A DNA stretch of 47,805 nucleotides. Origin: Paenibacillus sp. Soil787. GTDB taxonomy: Bacteria > Bacillota > Bacilli > Paenibacillales > NBRC-103111. The notes under the pieces are model-generated. The model saw only the letters and a list, made by a program, of their open reading frames with translations, was not told the DNA's origin and did no database searches. This document shows, one piece after another, positions 27,801 through 35,278 of this stretch. The number at the start of each line of letters is the position of its first letter. The stretch's first letter is position 1. Made by a program: the position numbers and the translations under genes. The DNA lies in assembly GCF_001429545.1 (NCBI RefSeq), contig NZ_LMSP01000001.1, positions 106,968 to 154,772 on the forward strand. Reading direction: 5' to 3'.

Positions 27801-27967
27801 GACTTGGTATCGTCGTTATTGGGGGGCTTATTACTTCAACGCTGCTGACCTTGGTTGTCGTTCCGATTATTTATGAGCTGATTGAGAGCTTCAAAGGCCG
27901 TGTTTCACGCATGTTTCATCGGGATAAAAAACGAGGTGAACCGAAGCCTACGGGTTTAGATGTATAA
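24848..27967 (+). CDS. RND-family efflux transporter (AcrB/SwrC-like)
   Basis: A 1039-residue proton-driven pump of the HAE-RND family, the type represented by SwrC/YerP in Bacillus. It has the usual twelve TM helices in two halves with a large extracellular loop in each. The N-terminal helix NVSAVFIMIFILLGSG and the signature VGRVVDDSIVVIENI (TM4, with the proton-relay aspartates) are seen, as is the matching second-half segment VVTNAIVLIDR. Substrates in relatives include lipopeptides and amphiphiles; the substrate here is unknown. GGGGAG precedes the ATG. Its end overlaps the leading region of the adaptor gene. With the adaptor and a secreted protein it forms a three-gene operon without an obvious local regulator. 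Confidence 0.93.
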   Translation: MNRLTQFSMKNVSAVFIMIFILLGSGLYASNKLKVENLPDVSFPVVVVSTTYTGAPKDVMDEITAPIEKKLANLADLDNMSSTSSDNLSTIIIQFKQNVDTDKKKQDVMSLLQEVKLPAAASAPKASTFGAASFASNYLVAYAKNGISQTELDKWYKDTIKPSLEGLAGIDHMDVVGNRDTSLDIELDADALAVYGLTPAQVSASINSAITKSPIGSVEINGNNKMARVTGDLKSITDLQSVEITSPKGDIIRLDQVAKVKAISESNFIGRLDGNPAIGLILYKSSSANAVEFSGALSKLITDWKTTMPNVTFVNTYDSADQIKASINGLLREGVIGAVLASLMILLFLRNVRMTIIVLVSIPLSILITLLLMWQLGLTLNTMTLGGIFIAVGRVVDDSIVVIENIYSSLEKAQERNESVIKLATKQVSMAITSSTLATVGVFAPMGMVSGIVGGFFRPFAITLACALLSSLLVALTVIPMLAKLLVLRSKIKAHDETKQTRVITFYESVLGWSLKHRIKSLLITGFIFILTIGATIPALSVAFLPNSKPSQTMYFQIKMPYETSFGANDTKSKEIEKALMETKDSNGQPLFKFVEALVGFASNRVGNADRIPYASQIYVEVNDQVDPAKVKDQVKTYILSELPLGSTVEPKELGGGGGGISSTDFSYSLKGEDQDQLIKAAALVKEKMSTFPELSEIADNLSDAKTEIQITVDQQKARAYGLSAGTVRDTARGWIQKQNLGDLKFDNITYTTTVSLNKSDKDSLEKLGDIPFITTNGSTIYLKEIAKINEIQSANSLARESQKQLVKVTAKIDSENKNGVSMKVSLALKQVELPDGVSTEVKGVSADINDSFSQLFLAMGVAIAMVYLIMVLAFGNAGAPFAILFSLPLAAIGGLLGLVITRESLNITSMIGFMMLIGIVVTNAIVLIDRTQQLREEGYTVRHALIEAGKVRLRPIIMTAGATIVALLPLAMGLSAEGGLIGKGLGIVVIGGLITSTLLTLVVVPIIYELIESFKGRVSRMFHRDKKRGEPKPTGLDV

Positions 27968-27998
27968 GAAAAGCGAAAAATGCTCAGGAGGCAAAGAA

Positions 27999-29300
27999 AT
28001 GAAGTCAAACTCAAGTAGTCCAATTCTAAAAAATCGTACGCTGCGTATTTTTACGCTACTGACAGCCGCCGCTATTCTGGCGGCCGGCTGCTCCGCACCG
28101 GGAAAAGCAGGTACCGCAACGGCTCAATTGCAGCCAAAGCCGATTAAAACAGAGGCCATTACCAAACACAACATCAGTACCCCGATCGAACAAATAGCAG
28201 ATGTTTCTGCGGGAACGGTTCTGGATGTCATCGCTAAAGCGAATGGTGAAGTGCTTAATGTCTTGAAGAAACGCGGCGACTATGTAGAGAAGGGCGATGT
28301 GCTCTTCGATATCGATAGCCGAGATGCGGAATCATCTAAGCGTAAAAGCGAGTTGGCGCTGAAAAGCGCGCAGGAATCTTTGCAGAAAGCGCAAGACGAT
28401 AAAGTCAACAATCGTAAGGATTTAGCTGATGCGGTTACCCGATCGCAAACTGCGTATAAGAATGCTGAGCAGGACTATAACAAAATTCGAAATGATTACG
28501 ATGCAGGTACCGTCACGCAGCATCTGGTTGATCAAGCCAAGCAAGCTGTTGATAATGCGAAAATGAGTCTGGATTCCGCTCAAAACAAATTAACAGCTAA
28601 TGATAATTCCAACACTATTGCCTCCATTGAAACACAAGCTGAAACTGCGCGACTTTCTATGGATGATGCCACGCGTTCCCTTGATAATTACAGTGTCAAA
28701 GCACCTAGCAGCGGGGTATTAACGGATTTTAATGTGGTAGTGGGGCAATCGATATCGGCAGCTGCCGGTAAAATAGGGCAAGTTCAACAAATAGATCCAA
28801 TTAAACTGAAAACGGAATTGTCCCAAACGAACTATCAGCTCGTTAAAGGTAAAAAAGAGCTTGTTTACTATAATCCCGACACTCCGGATAAAAAAGAAAC
28901 AGCTCAAATCAGTTATCTAGCCCCTCTGATGAGTTCGTCAACCAAAACATTCACACTGGAATTGGAAGTTCCGAATGCAGATCACCTTTTGCAGCCGGGG
29001 AAACGCTTCATGGTTCAGCTTACTACAGAAACAGAGGAACAGGTTATTTCAGTCCCGACGCTTAGCATCATTCGTGAAGAGTCCGATACGTTCGTTTTTG
29101 TTCAGCAAGGTGACCAATATCAGAAACGGAAAGTGAAATTGGGACGCATTAACGGGGAGTATCAGGAAGTGATTGATGGAGTCAAAGATGGCGAGAAATT
29201 GGTTACTGCCGGACAGAACACCTTGAAAGACGGACAAAAAGTAGATAATGCAAGTGCTAGCGCGGGGTCGCAGCCGATAACAACACCAGCAGCCAAATAG
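27999..29300 (+). CDS. RND efflux adaptor (HlyD/MFP family) lipoprotein
   Basis: A 433-residue membrane-fusion-type subunit that works with the upstream RND pump. The lipobox is LAAGC with the lipid-modified cysteine at residue 31. A split biotinyl-lipoyl domain (NGEVLNVLKKRGDYVEKGD, and later SSGVLTDFNVVVGQ) flanks a long alpha-helical coiled hairpin (about residues 105-225, rich in Ala, Lys and Gln). Beta-barrel and membrane-proximal domains follow. The ATG at 27999 follows CAGGAGG; an in-frame start 39 nt upstream lies inside the pump gene and would break the lipobox signal. Adaptors in bacteria lacking an outer membrane must bridge to wall components or act alone. Confidence 0.9.
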   Translation: MKSNSSSPILKNRTLRIFTLLTAAAILAAGCSAPGKAGTATAQLQPKPIKTEAITKHNISTPIEQIADVSAGTVLDVIAKANGEVLNVLKKRGDYVEKGDVLFDIDSRDAESSKRKSELALKSAQESLQKAQDDKVNNRKDLADAVTRSQTAYKNAEQDYNKIRNDYDAGTVTQHLVDQAKQAVDNAKMSLDSAQNKLTANDNSNTIASIETQAETARLSMDDATRSLDNYSVKAPSSGVLTDFNVVVGQSISAAAGKIGQVQQIDPIKLKTELSQTNYQLVKGKKELVYYNPDTPDKKETAQISYLAPLMSSSTKTFTLELEVPNADHLLQPGKRFMVQLTTETEEQVISVPTLSIIREESDTFVFVQQGDQYQKRKVKLGRINGEYQEVIDGVKDGEKLVTAGQNTLKDGQKVDNASASAGSQPITTPAAK

Positions 29301-29336
29301 ACATCAGCGAAACTTCAAAATAAGGAGAGTACTTAC

Positions 29337-31049
29337 ATGAAAAACAAACCATGGAAATCTAGTCTGACAGCTATTATGCTTGGAGCAATGGTCGTTCAAG
29401 GAGGCACGGCCGTATGGGCGGCCGACTCGACGACGCCTAGTGTATCTGCACCAACTGTCAATTACGGATTGACACCTGATATTCGTGCCGCGATTAAAAG
29501 CGCATCCGTGACGCCAACGGCGTCAGGTTCACAACTAGCGGTTACTGTTCGTTTATATAACGGAGGGGCCGTGCAGAACCGAGTTCCCGAACACGAGCTT
29601 CGTGTTCAAACCGCTAGTGGCGTTTCGTATACATTGAAACCAAGTGCAAGCAATAAAGAAGCTCTGCAGCCCAAAGAAATCGGCGAGCTCGTGTACATGA
29701 CTTCCGTTGATAGTAAGGAAATTGGTCAAATTGAGCAGTTATCCTTTGTCAATGTAGATATCTATTCCTATCCGAAGGTGGAAACTACACTGCTAGCTAT
29801 GCCTACTAAATCCGTGTGGTATGGCGGTACGGGAAGTACGGCTTTCCAGAGCCTCGAAAACTTAGCATGGGGTCAGGCATTCACTATTCCCGGGGTTAAT
29901 TCAGGACTGACGTATTCACCAGTTGAAGTTTCTATGCAAAATACGGCCTCAGGCCGCGTAGCCGTCGTGACAGTACTGGCTAGTAATCCCGGAGCGGGGC
30001 GAGAAACGGTTCCTGCTTTCCGAATAGACGCACAGTCCGAACAGAAGAGCTATGAAGGTAAACGTTCTGGAGATGACCCTGTGACCTTGGAGGCAGGCGA
30101 AAAGAAATACATTCATTTCGCGATACCAGTGGAAAATGGTGTGAACTTGTCTAACCTTCTCGTTTTATCGACGGATTCGTTTGTACCCAAAGGTGGAGGC
30201 CAAGCTACCACGGTAGCAACAGGCAAACTAGCTATCGCATGGCCGAAAGAACAAGGGAATTCGGCTGCAGCCCCTTACACGATTGGTCAACCGATCGCAT
30301 TTGATGCTTTGACCAAAGTTGTTGATAAGTCAACAGAAGTGTCGCTGATGGAGCTTCATCTGCATGAGAATCCAGGTGAAGGCTTTCAAACAGCGGTAGC
30401 TAAGTTCAAATTAACCAATACGAGTACAGCGCCTACAGCTACGCCTGCTTTCCTATCGGAATTAATGAATGCGCAGGGTGTTACTTACCAAGGTTCCCGT
30501 CAGACGAATGTAACGACGATGCTAAATCCTGGATTAAGCTACGTGGTAAGCTACTCATACATTGTGCCGCAAACCGAAGATAGCACCAGCTTCTCGTTAA
30601 AGCTGCTCGATTCCGTAGCTGCTGCACCTTTCACAACAACGATTGCAGCTCTGCAAACAGACGTACAGAAGGAAGAAACAGATTCTACGATATCCTTGTA
30701 TCCGTTTGATCTGAAGTTCAATGATGTGTCAGTGACCACTCAGACGACTGCACAATTGATGTATACGTATAAGTTCCGACTTGATCTCGACATTAAACAG
30801 AAAGAAAATGTCGTGATTGACAACAATTTCTCGAAATTGAAATTTGAAATTGTTGATAGCGCCGGACGAGTTGTCGGTTCTAAGGACGCTTCTTTCACAG
30901 GTGTAAATAAATTAATAAGCGGGAAACAAATGCTGGACGCCACGAATATTACAACGGATCAATTCAGCTATCCTTTCACCGTCAATGTGTATGAAACAAT
31001 CGAAACGCCAACTGGAACGGCTAAACGCTTGATGAAAGTAATCAAATAA
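29337..31049 (+). CDS. Secreted beta-repeat protein in the RND operon, function unknown
   Basis: A 570-residue exported protein with a signal peptide ending near AVWAAD. I do not recognise a named family. It appears to consist of about four beta-sandwich units of roughly 130 residues (near 40-160, 165-300, 310-440 and 445-570). They have strand patterns such as LAVTVRLYNGG, RVAVVTVLASNPG and TAVAKFKLTNTS, each followed by a segment ending in G.. Y or F, the pattern of DUF4352-like and CARDB-like modules. It starts 36 nt after the adaptor stop with GGAGAG upstream of the ATG, and a strong terminator follows. Operon position suggests a partner of the pump outside the membrane, but this is inference. 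Confidence 0.72.
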   Translation: MKNKPWKSSLTAIMLGAMVVQGGTAVWAADSTTPSVSAPTVNYGLTPDIRAAIKSASVTPTASGSQLAVTVRLYNGGAVQNRVPEHELRVQTASGVSYTLKPSASNKEALQPKEIGELVYMTSVDSKEIGQIEQLSFVNVDIYSYPKVETTLLAMPTKSVWYGGTGSTAFQSLENLAWGQAFTIPGVNSGLTYSPVEVSMQNTASGRVAVVTVLASNPGAGRETVPAFRIDAQSEQKSYEGKRSGDDPVTLEAGEKKYIHFAIPVENGVNLSNLLVLSTDSFVPKGGGQATTVATGKLAIAWPKEQGNSAAAPYTIGQPIAFDALTKVVDKSTEVSLMELHLHENPGEGFQTAVAKFKLTNTSTAPTATPAFLSELMNAQGVTYQGSRQTNVTTMLNPGLSYVVSYSYIVPQTEDSTSFSLKLLDSVAAAPFTTTIAALQTDVQKEETDSTISLYPFDLKFNDVSVTTQTTAQLMYTYKFRLDLDIKQKENVVIDNNFSKLKFEIVDSAGRVVGSKDASFTGVNKLISGKQMLDATNITTDQFSYPFTVNVYETIETPTGTAKRLMKVIK

Positions 31050-31066
31050 GGGCCAATTGAATGAAC

Positions 31067-31139
31067 GAAAAAAGAGAAGGCAAGGTTTTTGTAACGGGTT
31101 CCGTTTTGGAAACCGTTAAGGTTCTTGCTTTCTCTTTTT
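31067..31139 (+). terminator. Terminator of the RND operon
   Basis: A long stem AAAAAGAGAAGGCAAG paired with CTTGCTTTCTCTTTTT, with an inner AACGGgTTCC/GGAAaCCGTT hairpin. A T run follows, and the upstream A run may allow action on the opposite strand. Confidence 0.85.
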
Positions 31140-31179
31140 GTTTTTTTGTCGATTGTAAGGGAAAGGTCTCAAAAACGTG

Positions 31180-31250
31180 AATTAGCGCATCGTCGTTCCT
31201 CTTCCTGGTGATTTCGGGTGTTTTTCATCCAAATAGCGCATCGACGTTCC
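31180..31250 (+). repeat. Two 20-bp boxes of the AAATAG...GTTCC family
   Basis: Boxes at 31180-31199 (AATTAGCGCATCGTCGTTCC) and 31231-31250 (AAATAGCGCATCGACGTTCC), 51 bp apart, both in the plus orientation. The same box type and the same ~51-bp spacing recur in the long repeats at 34494-34727 and 47304-47538. Confidence 0.8.
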
Positions 31251-31302
31251 CTCGGGCAAATTCTGGTTCTGACTCAGTGAATATCCTTGCCTTGACCAGC
31301 CC

Positions 31303-32202
31303 CTACAGTCGGGCTTTAACGGACTTGGCATAATCAGAAGGCGGCATGCCAACGGTTTTCTTGAAATCTCTTGAAAAATAGTGAATGCTGGCATATCCCA
31401 ACATGGCTGCAATCTCAGTAAAATTATATCGGCCATCTCGCATATAAGTTTTGGCTTGTTCAATTTTGAGGGACTTGAAAGCTTCCATGACGCCTGTCTG
31501 CATCTGGGATTGGAACAGCTCCTTCAATCGGCTTTTGCCCAAATGAAATGTTTGGCATAAATGGTCTTGGGTAAAAGACTGTGAAAGATTGGCTTTCAAA
31601 TAGTCCATGATTTGCTGAACGATTCGTTGTTCGGCTTTTTCTTTTTGAAGGGACGATTGTTTGTATTTCATCGAATCTGGCGTGGAAGCTTGCTCTTGAT
31701 TCCGAATGAGTGTGATTAACAAAACCTCTAAATAGGATTTGATCATTTGTTCGCTGGCAAAAGGGGCATGCGGATTTCTTTCCAAATGATGAACGGTTGG
31801 TTTATCAAAGGGGGGCAGGAACGCCTGAAAACCTTCTTGAATAATCAGGGATAGGATATTTCTTTCCCGGTCTCCTAAAGACAGAATCTTTTTCTCGAAA
31901 ATAGTCATGGCTGGAGACGTGCATTCGAAGCATATGACGATAAGGTTTGGCGGCGTATGCTCGTGTTTCACGCTAACCGTATGGAATTCCTCGGGTTTGT
32001 GAAAGATCATATTTCCTTGGTGGAGGGTATGAATGTGATCATCGGCTCGGACTTCTACTTCCCCTTTGTCCACGTAAAGAATCTCCCAGAAGTCATGCTG
32101 TTCTCCGTCAAATACAAATCCCTTGGCATACTCGAAATAATGAAAAGAAAAGAGGGTTTGAATGGTAAGTGATTCCTGCAGTTGTATACTTGGGAAATCC
32201 AT
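31303..32202 (-). CDS. AraC-family transcriptional regulator with cupin sensor
   Basis: A 299-residue regulator. The N-terminal half is a cupin-type ligand-binding domain (HDFWEILYVDKGEVEV and later GNMIFHKPEEFH). The C-terminal ~100 residues carry two helix-turn-helix motifs, including FHLGKSRLKELF and the signature IAAMLGYASIHYFSRDFKKTVGMPPSDY. Such regulators usually sense sugars and activate neighbouring genes. It is divergent from the epimerase-dehydrogenase pair, with about 158 bp between, so that pair is its probable target. AGAGAGGA precedes the ATG. The ligand is unknown. Confidence 0.9.
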   Translation of the reverse strand: MDFPSIQLQESLTIQTLFSFHYFEYAKGFVFDGEQHDFWEILYVDKGEVEVRADDHIHTLHQGNMIFHKPEEFHTVSVKHEHTPPNLIVICFECTSPAMTIFEKKILSLGDRERNILSLIIQEGFQAFLPPFDKPTVHHLERNPHAPFASEQMIKSYLEVLLITLIRNQEQASTPDSMKYKQSSLQKEKAEQRIVQQIMDYLKANLSQSFTQDHLCQTFHLGKSRLKELFQSQMQTGVMEAFKSLKIEQAKTYMRDGRYNFTEIAAMLGYASIHYFSRDFKKTVGMPPSDYAKSVKARL

Positions 32203-32360
32203 GCTGCTCGTCCTCTCTCAGGGGGTTCTTTATCCAGACTCATTTTTAATCTCATTTTACCATATCCATTTTTGCAAAAGTGCAAATAAATCGGCTTTTT
32301 GGATAAATCTTATCGAACGCGGCTCTTTTATAATATAGGGAAGAGACGGAGGAGATAACA
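32203..32360. promoter_or_regulatory. Divergent regulatory region
   Basis: This 158-bp gap separates the AraC-type regulator from the epimerase gene. TATAAT at about 32329-32334 reads towards the epimerase gene, but a convincing -35 hexamer at normal distance was not found, as expected for activator-dependent promoters. Confidence 0.4.
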
Positions 32361-33203
32361 ATGAAAAAAGGGATCAATATTTGGTCATTTCCAGGCTCCA
32401 TGAAGGTAGAACAATGTATATCTGTTGCCAAGAAAGCCGGGTTCGACGGCATTGAGCTGGCTCTAAACGAGACTGGCCAATTGAGCTTGGAAAGTAAAGA
32501 AAGCGAAATCAAGGAATACCGTAAGATTGCGGATGATCAGGGCATTGCGCTTTCAAGCTTAGCCAGTGGATTATACTGGACATATTCTTTAACAAGTGGA
32601 CATGCACAAACGCGTCAGAAAGCGAAAGATATCGTCAAGAAACAATTGGAGAACGCCGCTATTCTAGGTGTAGATACGATATTGGTTGTGCCAGGTGCTG
32701 TAGGCGTTGATTTCATTCCGGATTCTGAAGTAGTTCCTTATGATCAAGCCTATGATTACGCTTTGGAAGCCTTTAATGAGCTTTCCGATGTTGCCCAATC
32801 ATTGAAGGTTTCCATTGGTATAGAAAATGTCTGGAACAAATTTTTGCTATCGCCGCTTGAAATGAGAGACTTTATCGATAAAATCAATTCGCCATATGTG
32901 GGCGCTTACTTTGACGTAGGGAATGTCTTATATGCCGGTTATCCAGAGCATTGGATTTCCATTTTAAATAAACGTATCAAAAAAGTGCATTTCAAAGATT
33001 ACCGCCGCGCCGCAGGAGGCTTGCATGGTTTTGTTGATCTTCTAGCCGGTGATGTGAATTATCCAGAGGTTATGAAAGCCCTTCATGCTATCGGGTATGA
33101 CGATTATGTCATTGCCGAAATGATTCCAGGTTATGCGCATCATGGCGAACAGATTATTTATAATACATCGGGTGCTATGGACGCCATCTTAGGGAGGAAG
33201 TAA
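32361..33203 (+). CDS. Sugar phosphate isomerase/epimerase (xylose isomerase-like TIM barrel)
   Basis: A 280-residue TIM-barrel protein of the AP endonuclease 2 superfamily, like IolE/UlaE/hexulose epimerases, acting on sugars or sugar phosphates with a divalent metal. The metal ligands are likely in GIENVWN (Glu), YFDVGNVL (Asp), VHFKDY (His) and IAEM (Glu). GGAGATAACA precedes the ATG. The Gfo/Idh/MocA dehydrogenase gene follows after 5 nt, and together they suggest oxidation and epimerisation of a sugar or inositol-like compound. Substrate unknown. A distant relative is encoded at 41284-42279. Confidence 0.87.
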   Translation: MKKGINIWSFPGSMKVEQCISVAKKAGFDGIELALNETGQLSLESKESEIKEYRKIADDQGIALSSLASGLYWTYSLTSGHAQTRQKAKDIVKKQLENAAILGVDTILVVPGAVGVDFIPDSEVVPYDQAYDYALEAFNELSDVAQSLKVSIGIENVWNKFLLSPLEMRDFIDKINSPYVGAYFDVGNVLYAGYPEHWISILNKRIKKVHFKDYRRAAGGLHGFVDLLAGDVNYPEVMKALHAIGYDDYVIAEMIPGYAHHGEQIIYNTSGAMDAILGRK

Positions 33204-33208
33204 GCAAC

Positions 33209-34228
33209 ATGCTAAGAATTGGATTAATTGGATTAGGTTTTATGGGCAGGACCCATCTGGAGAATTACGTTCGCCTGGAGTCAGAAGGAGTTCCCATTCA
33301 AGTTGCAGCTTTGTGCGATATTGACACTGAGAAGCTCGAAGGTCGCGCGGCTGCAGGCAACATCGACACCGGTTCATCCGGAATTGACTTCGGTCGCTAC
33401 AATAAATATACAAGTGTGACTGAAATGCTTGAGAAAGAACAGCTTGATTATGTGGATATTGCCCTGCCTACTTTTCTGCACAGAGATATAGCGGTTCAAT
33501 GTTTGAATCATGGTCTTCATGTTTTGTGTGAAAAACCGATGGCGCTGAATGCTGCGGAATGCAAAGATATGATTCAGGCAGCCGAGGCGAATGGAAAGCA
33601 GCTGATGATAGGTCAATGCTTGAGATTCTGGCCGGCCTATGTATACCTGAAGCAGGTCGTTGAAGAGAAAACGTTTGGTAATGCACTTGGTGGTTATTTC
33701 TACCGCGGGGGAGCAACTCCGACTTGGGGACCATGGCTTACACAGAAGGAGAAAAGCGGCGGGGCACTCTTAGATATGCACGTTCATGATATTGATATGA
33801 TTCATTGGCTGTTCGGTAAGCCTGAATCCGTATCCTGTTTGGCACGAAATGTCGTTCCGGGCAGCGGATATGATGTGGTTTCTGCCAACTATCTGTATGA
33901 AGACGGTAAAGTCATCAATGCTCAAGCAGATTGGACGCTTGAAGGAGATTATGGCTTCGATATGCAGTTCCGAGTTAATTTTGAAAAAGGCAATGTCGTT
34001 TTCAAAGGGGATTCCTTACAAGTAAATGTGAATGAAGGAAAAGGCTTCAGTCCTGAATTATCCCCGGAAATGGGCTACTATAACGAGCTTAAATATTTTA
34101 TTGAGACGTTATTATCAGGTGAAAGTATTGCAATAGCGACGCCTTCCAGTACGATGGGCAGCATTGAAATTGCTGTGGCTGAAATCGAATCTGCGGATAA
34201 CCGTGGAGCATGGGTTAAGGTAAAATAG
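33209..34228 (+). CDS. Gfo/Idh/MocA-family oxidoreductase
   Basis: A 339-residue NAD(P)-dependent dehydrogenase of sugars or inositols. The Rossmann loop is at the start (IGLIGLGFMGRTH). The catalytic lysine motif is LCEKPMALN at about residue 110, and the conserved active-site segment LLDMHVHDIDMIHW is near 190. It lies 5 nt after the epimerase gene, so translation is probably coupled, and it is followed by a strong terminator. The pair is probably regulated by the divergent AraC protein. Confidence 0.9.
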   Translation: MLRIGLIGLGFMGRTHLENYVRLESEGVPIQVAALCDIDTEKLEGRAAAGNIDTGSSGIDFGRYNKYTSVTEMLEKEQLDYVDIALPTFLHRDIAVQCLNHGLHVLCEKPMALNAAECKDMIQAAEANGKQLMIGQCLRFWPAYVYLKQVVEEKTFGNALGGYFYRGGATPTWGPWLTQKEKSGGALLDMHVHDIDMIHWLFGKPESVSCLARNVVPGSGYDVVSANYLYEDGKVINAQADWTLEGDYGFDMQFRVNFEKGNVVFKGDSLQVNVNEGKGFSPELSPEMGYYNELKYFIETLLSGESIAIATPSSTMGSIEIAVAEIESADNRGAWVKVK

Positions 34229-34245
34229 CTTGTCTTTGTATGAAA

Positions 34246-34283
34246 AACCTTGGAAATCGGAGACGATTTCCAAGGTTTTTTTT
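34246..34283 (+). terminator. Terminator after the oxidoreductase gene
   Basis: A perfect 14-bp stem AACCTTGGAAATCG/CGATTTCCAAGGTT with a GAGA tetraloop and a T run. Confidence 0.92.
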
Positions 34284-34367
34284 AAAGTAGATAAGATTTA
34301 TATGCCACGTTGCGGCACCACTGATGCATGAAAATTTTTAATTTTCAGGGCAGAAAGTATATGTTTC

Positions 34368-34391
34368 GAGCTAGAGCTAGAGCTAGAGCTA
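34368..34391 (+). repeat. (GAGCTA)4 microsatellite
   Basis: Four perfect GAGCTA units. The matching tract at 47172-47207 has five perfect units and one variant. Confidence 0.9.
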
Positions 34392-34493
34392 CACCCTTTC
34401 CAAATTTTTTTGGGGAACGTAGCTGCTGGCTTTATTTCGGTGTATCAATTGTAGTTATCTGTTCAGCCCGGCACTACATTACACTATGCTCGC

Positions 34494-34727
34494 GGAACGT
34501 ACATGTCTTATATTGCTCAAAAACACGTATTTCACGTTTTGGCGGAACGAGGATCCTCTATTTCCCGCATTCTGAAGTAAAAACTGGTAAAACGTCAAAA
34601 TAGTGCACTCACGTTCCGCTTACCGACCCTGTAACAGCATAATCACAGAAATAGAGGCTCCTCGTTCCCCCTCAACCTAGATTAGCAGCTTCTATCCACT
34701 ATGCTTGCGAACATAGTTGCCTTATTT
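34494..34727. repeat. Five 20-bp boxes, array 1
   Basis: Boxes of consensus AAATARNGNNNNNNNGTTCC lie at 34494 (-), 34544 (-), 34598 (+), 34649 (+) and 34708 (-), starting 50, 54, 51 and 59 bp apart. The ends are conserved and the centres differ. The 34494 box has ATATA instead of AAATA, and the 34708 box has GTTCG instead of GTTCC. Confidence 0.82.
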
Positions 34728-34815
34728 TGGAGCAAATTAGCCTTTTAGGAGGTAGAGCTACTTTTGGTTAGAATTGCTGTATTTTTTGTAGAATCCACAT
34801 TCTTGGTCGAATGAT

Positions 34816-35005
34816 GTTGTATAAAGTGCAACAACAATTCTGCCTAGAATCGACCTCATGTCCCTTCGATGTTGCATAATGTACAACAATTTAGCCCCAA
34901 ACAGAGATTTTGCGACAAATGGGTTCGAATTGTTGTACAAACTCAAACTACAACTTTTACTAACAAATAGCCTTTTGGCATGTGAATTGTTGCAGAATCT
35001 ACAAC
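34816..35005. repeat. Array of four GTTGYA...TRCAAC hairpins, array 1
   Basis: Hairpins at 34816-34832, 34871-34887, 34932-34954 and 34989-35005, starting 55, 61 and 57 bp apart. Three are 17 bp long (GTTGYA-N5-TRCAAC). The third carries a 6-bp internal duplication that copy 2 lacks. Confidence 0.8.
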
Positions 35006-35010
35006 ATTGG

Positions 35011-35278
35011 TAATCCCGATAGCTCATCGAAATCGAAGTTGCCAAGTTAACTGTGGTTAAAGAGGGGGGGCCTCCATAAGTTGCTTCTTGCATTCGCACT
35101 CTGTGGATTTTGTAAATATTATGCCCAATCAAACAAACAAACTTGCCAAATCGTGACATGTCAATCTCGTTAAGTTTATAGTATTATAAATGAATTCGAG
35201 AGCTCTTTCAGAGCGTACCGGAGGGAACAATGTTGTGACTTTATTAACTATTACCGAATCAGAAGGAGGAGGACTTAA
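35011..35278. other. Intergenic region upstream of the membrane AraC regulator
   Basis: It continues past the part that can be compared with copy 2 and contains a G7 run near 35064-35070. Nothing else is recognised except the AGGAGGAGG ribosome site of the next gene at about 35264. Confidence 0.4.

Larger units (their letters stand above)
34287..35010 (+). repeat. Long non-coding dispersed repeat, copy 1
   Basis: This region has no plausible gene. It closely matches 47004-47805 in the same orientation over its visible length, with blocks of near identity (for example around 34431-34465 and 34670-34700) between diverged parts. In order it holds a TGCCACGTTGCGGCA hairpin, a (GAGCTA)4 tract, five 20-bp boxes and four GTTG...CAAC hairpins. 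It begins directly after the T run of a terminator, as copy 2 does. Reading frames crossing it have no family similarity and no ribosome sites. Confidence 0.85.

Noticed and set aside
34383..34400. GAGCTACACCC at the end of the GAGCTA tract looks like the preQ1-I riboswitch core
   Set aside because: The 5' stem strand (AGAGG type) and the A-rich tail of the aptamer are missing, and no queuosine gene is near. The similarity is to a short string only.
34328..34603. Open reading frame of 91 codons inside long repeat copy 1
   Set aside because: No ribosome site, low-complexity Arg-Ala start from the GAGCTA tract, and the frame is not kept in copy 2.
34816..35005. Regular hairpins considered as a CRISPR array
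   Set aside because: The repeated part is only 17 bp and degenerate, the intervening segments are the same in both long-repeat copies, and no cas gene is present.
34758..35159. Minus-strand frame of 133 codons over the hairpin array
   Set aside because: It reads through repeated palindromes, lacks a ribosome site, and the only partly matching frame in copy 2 differs in sequence.
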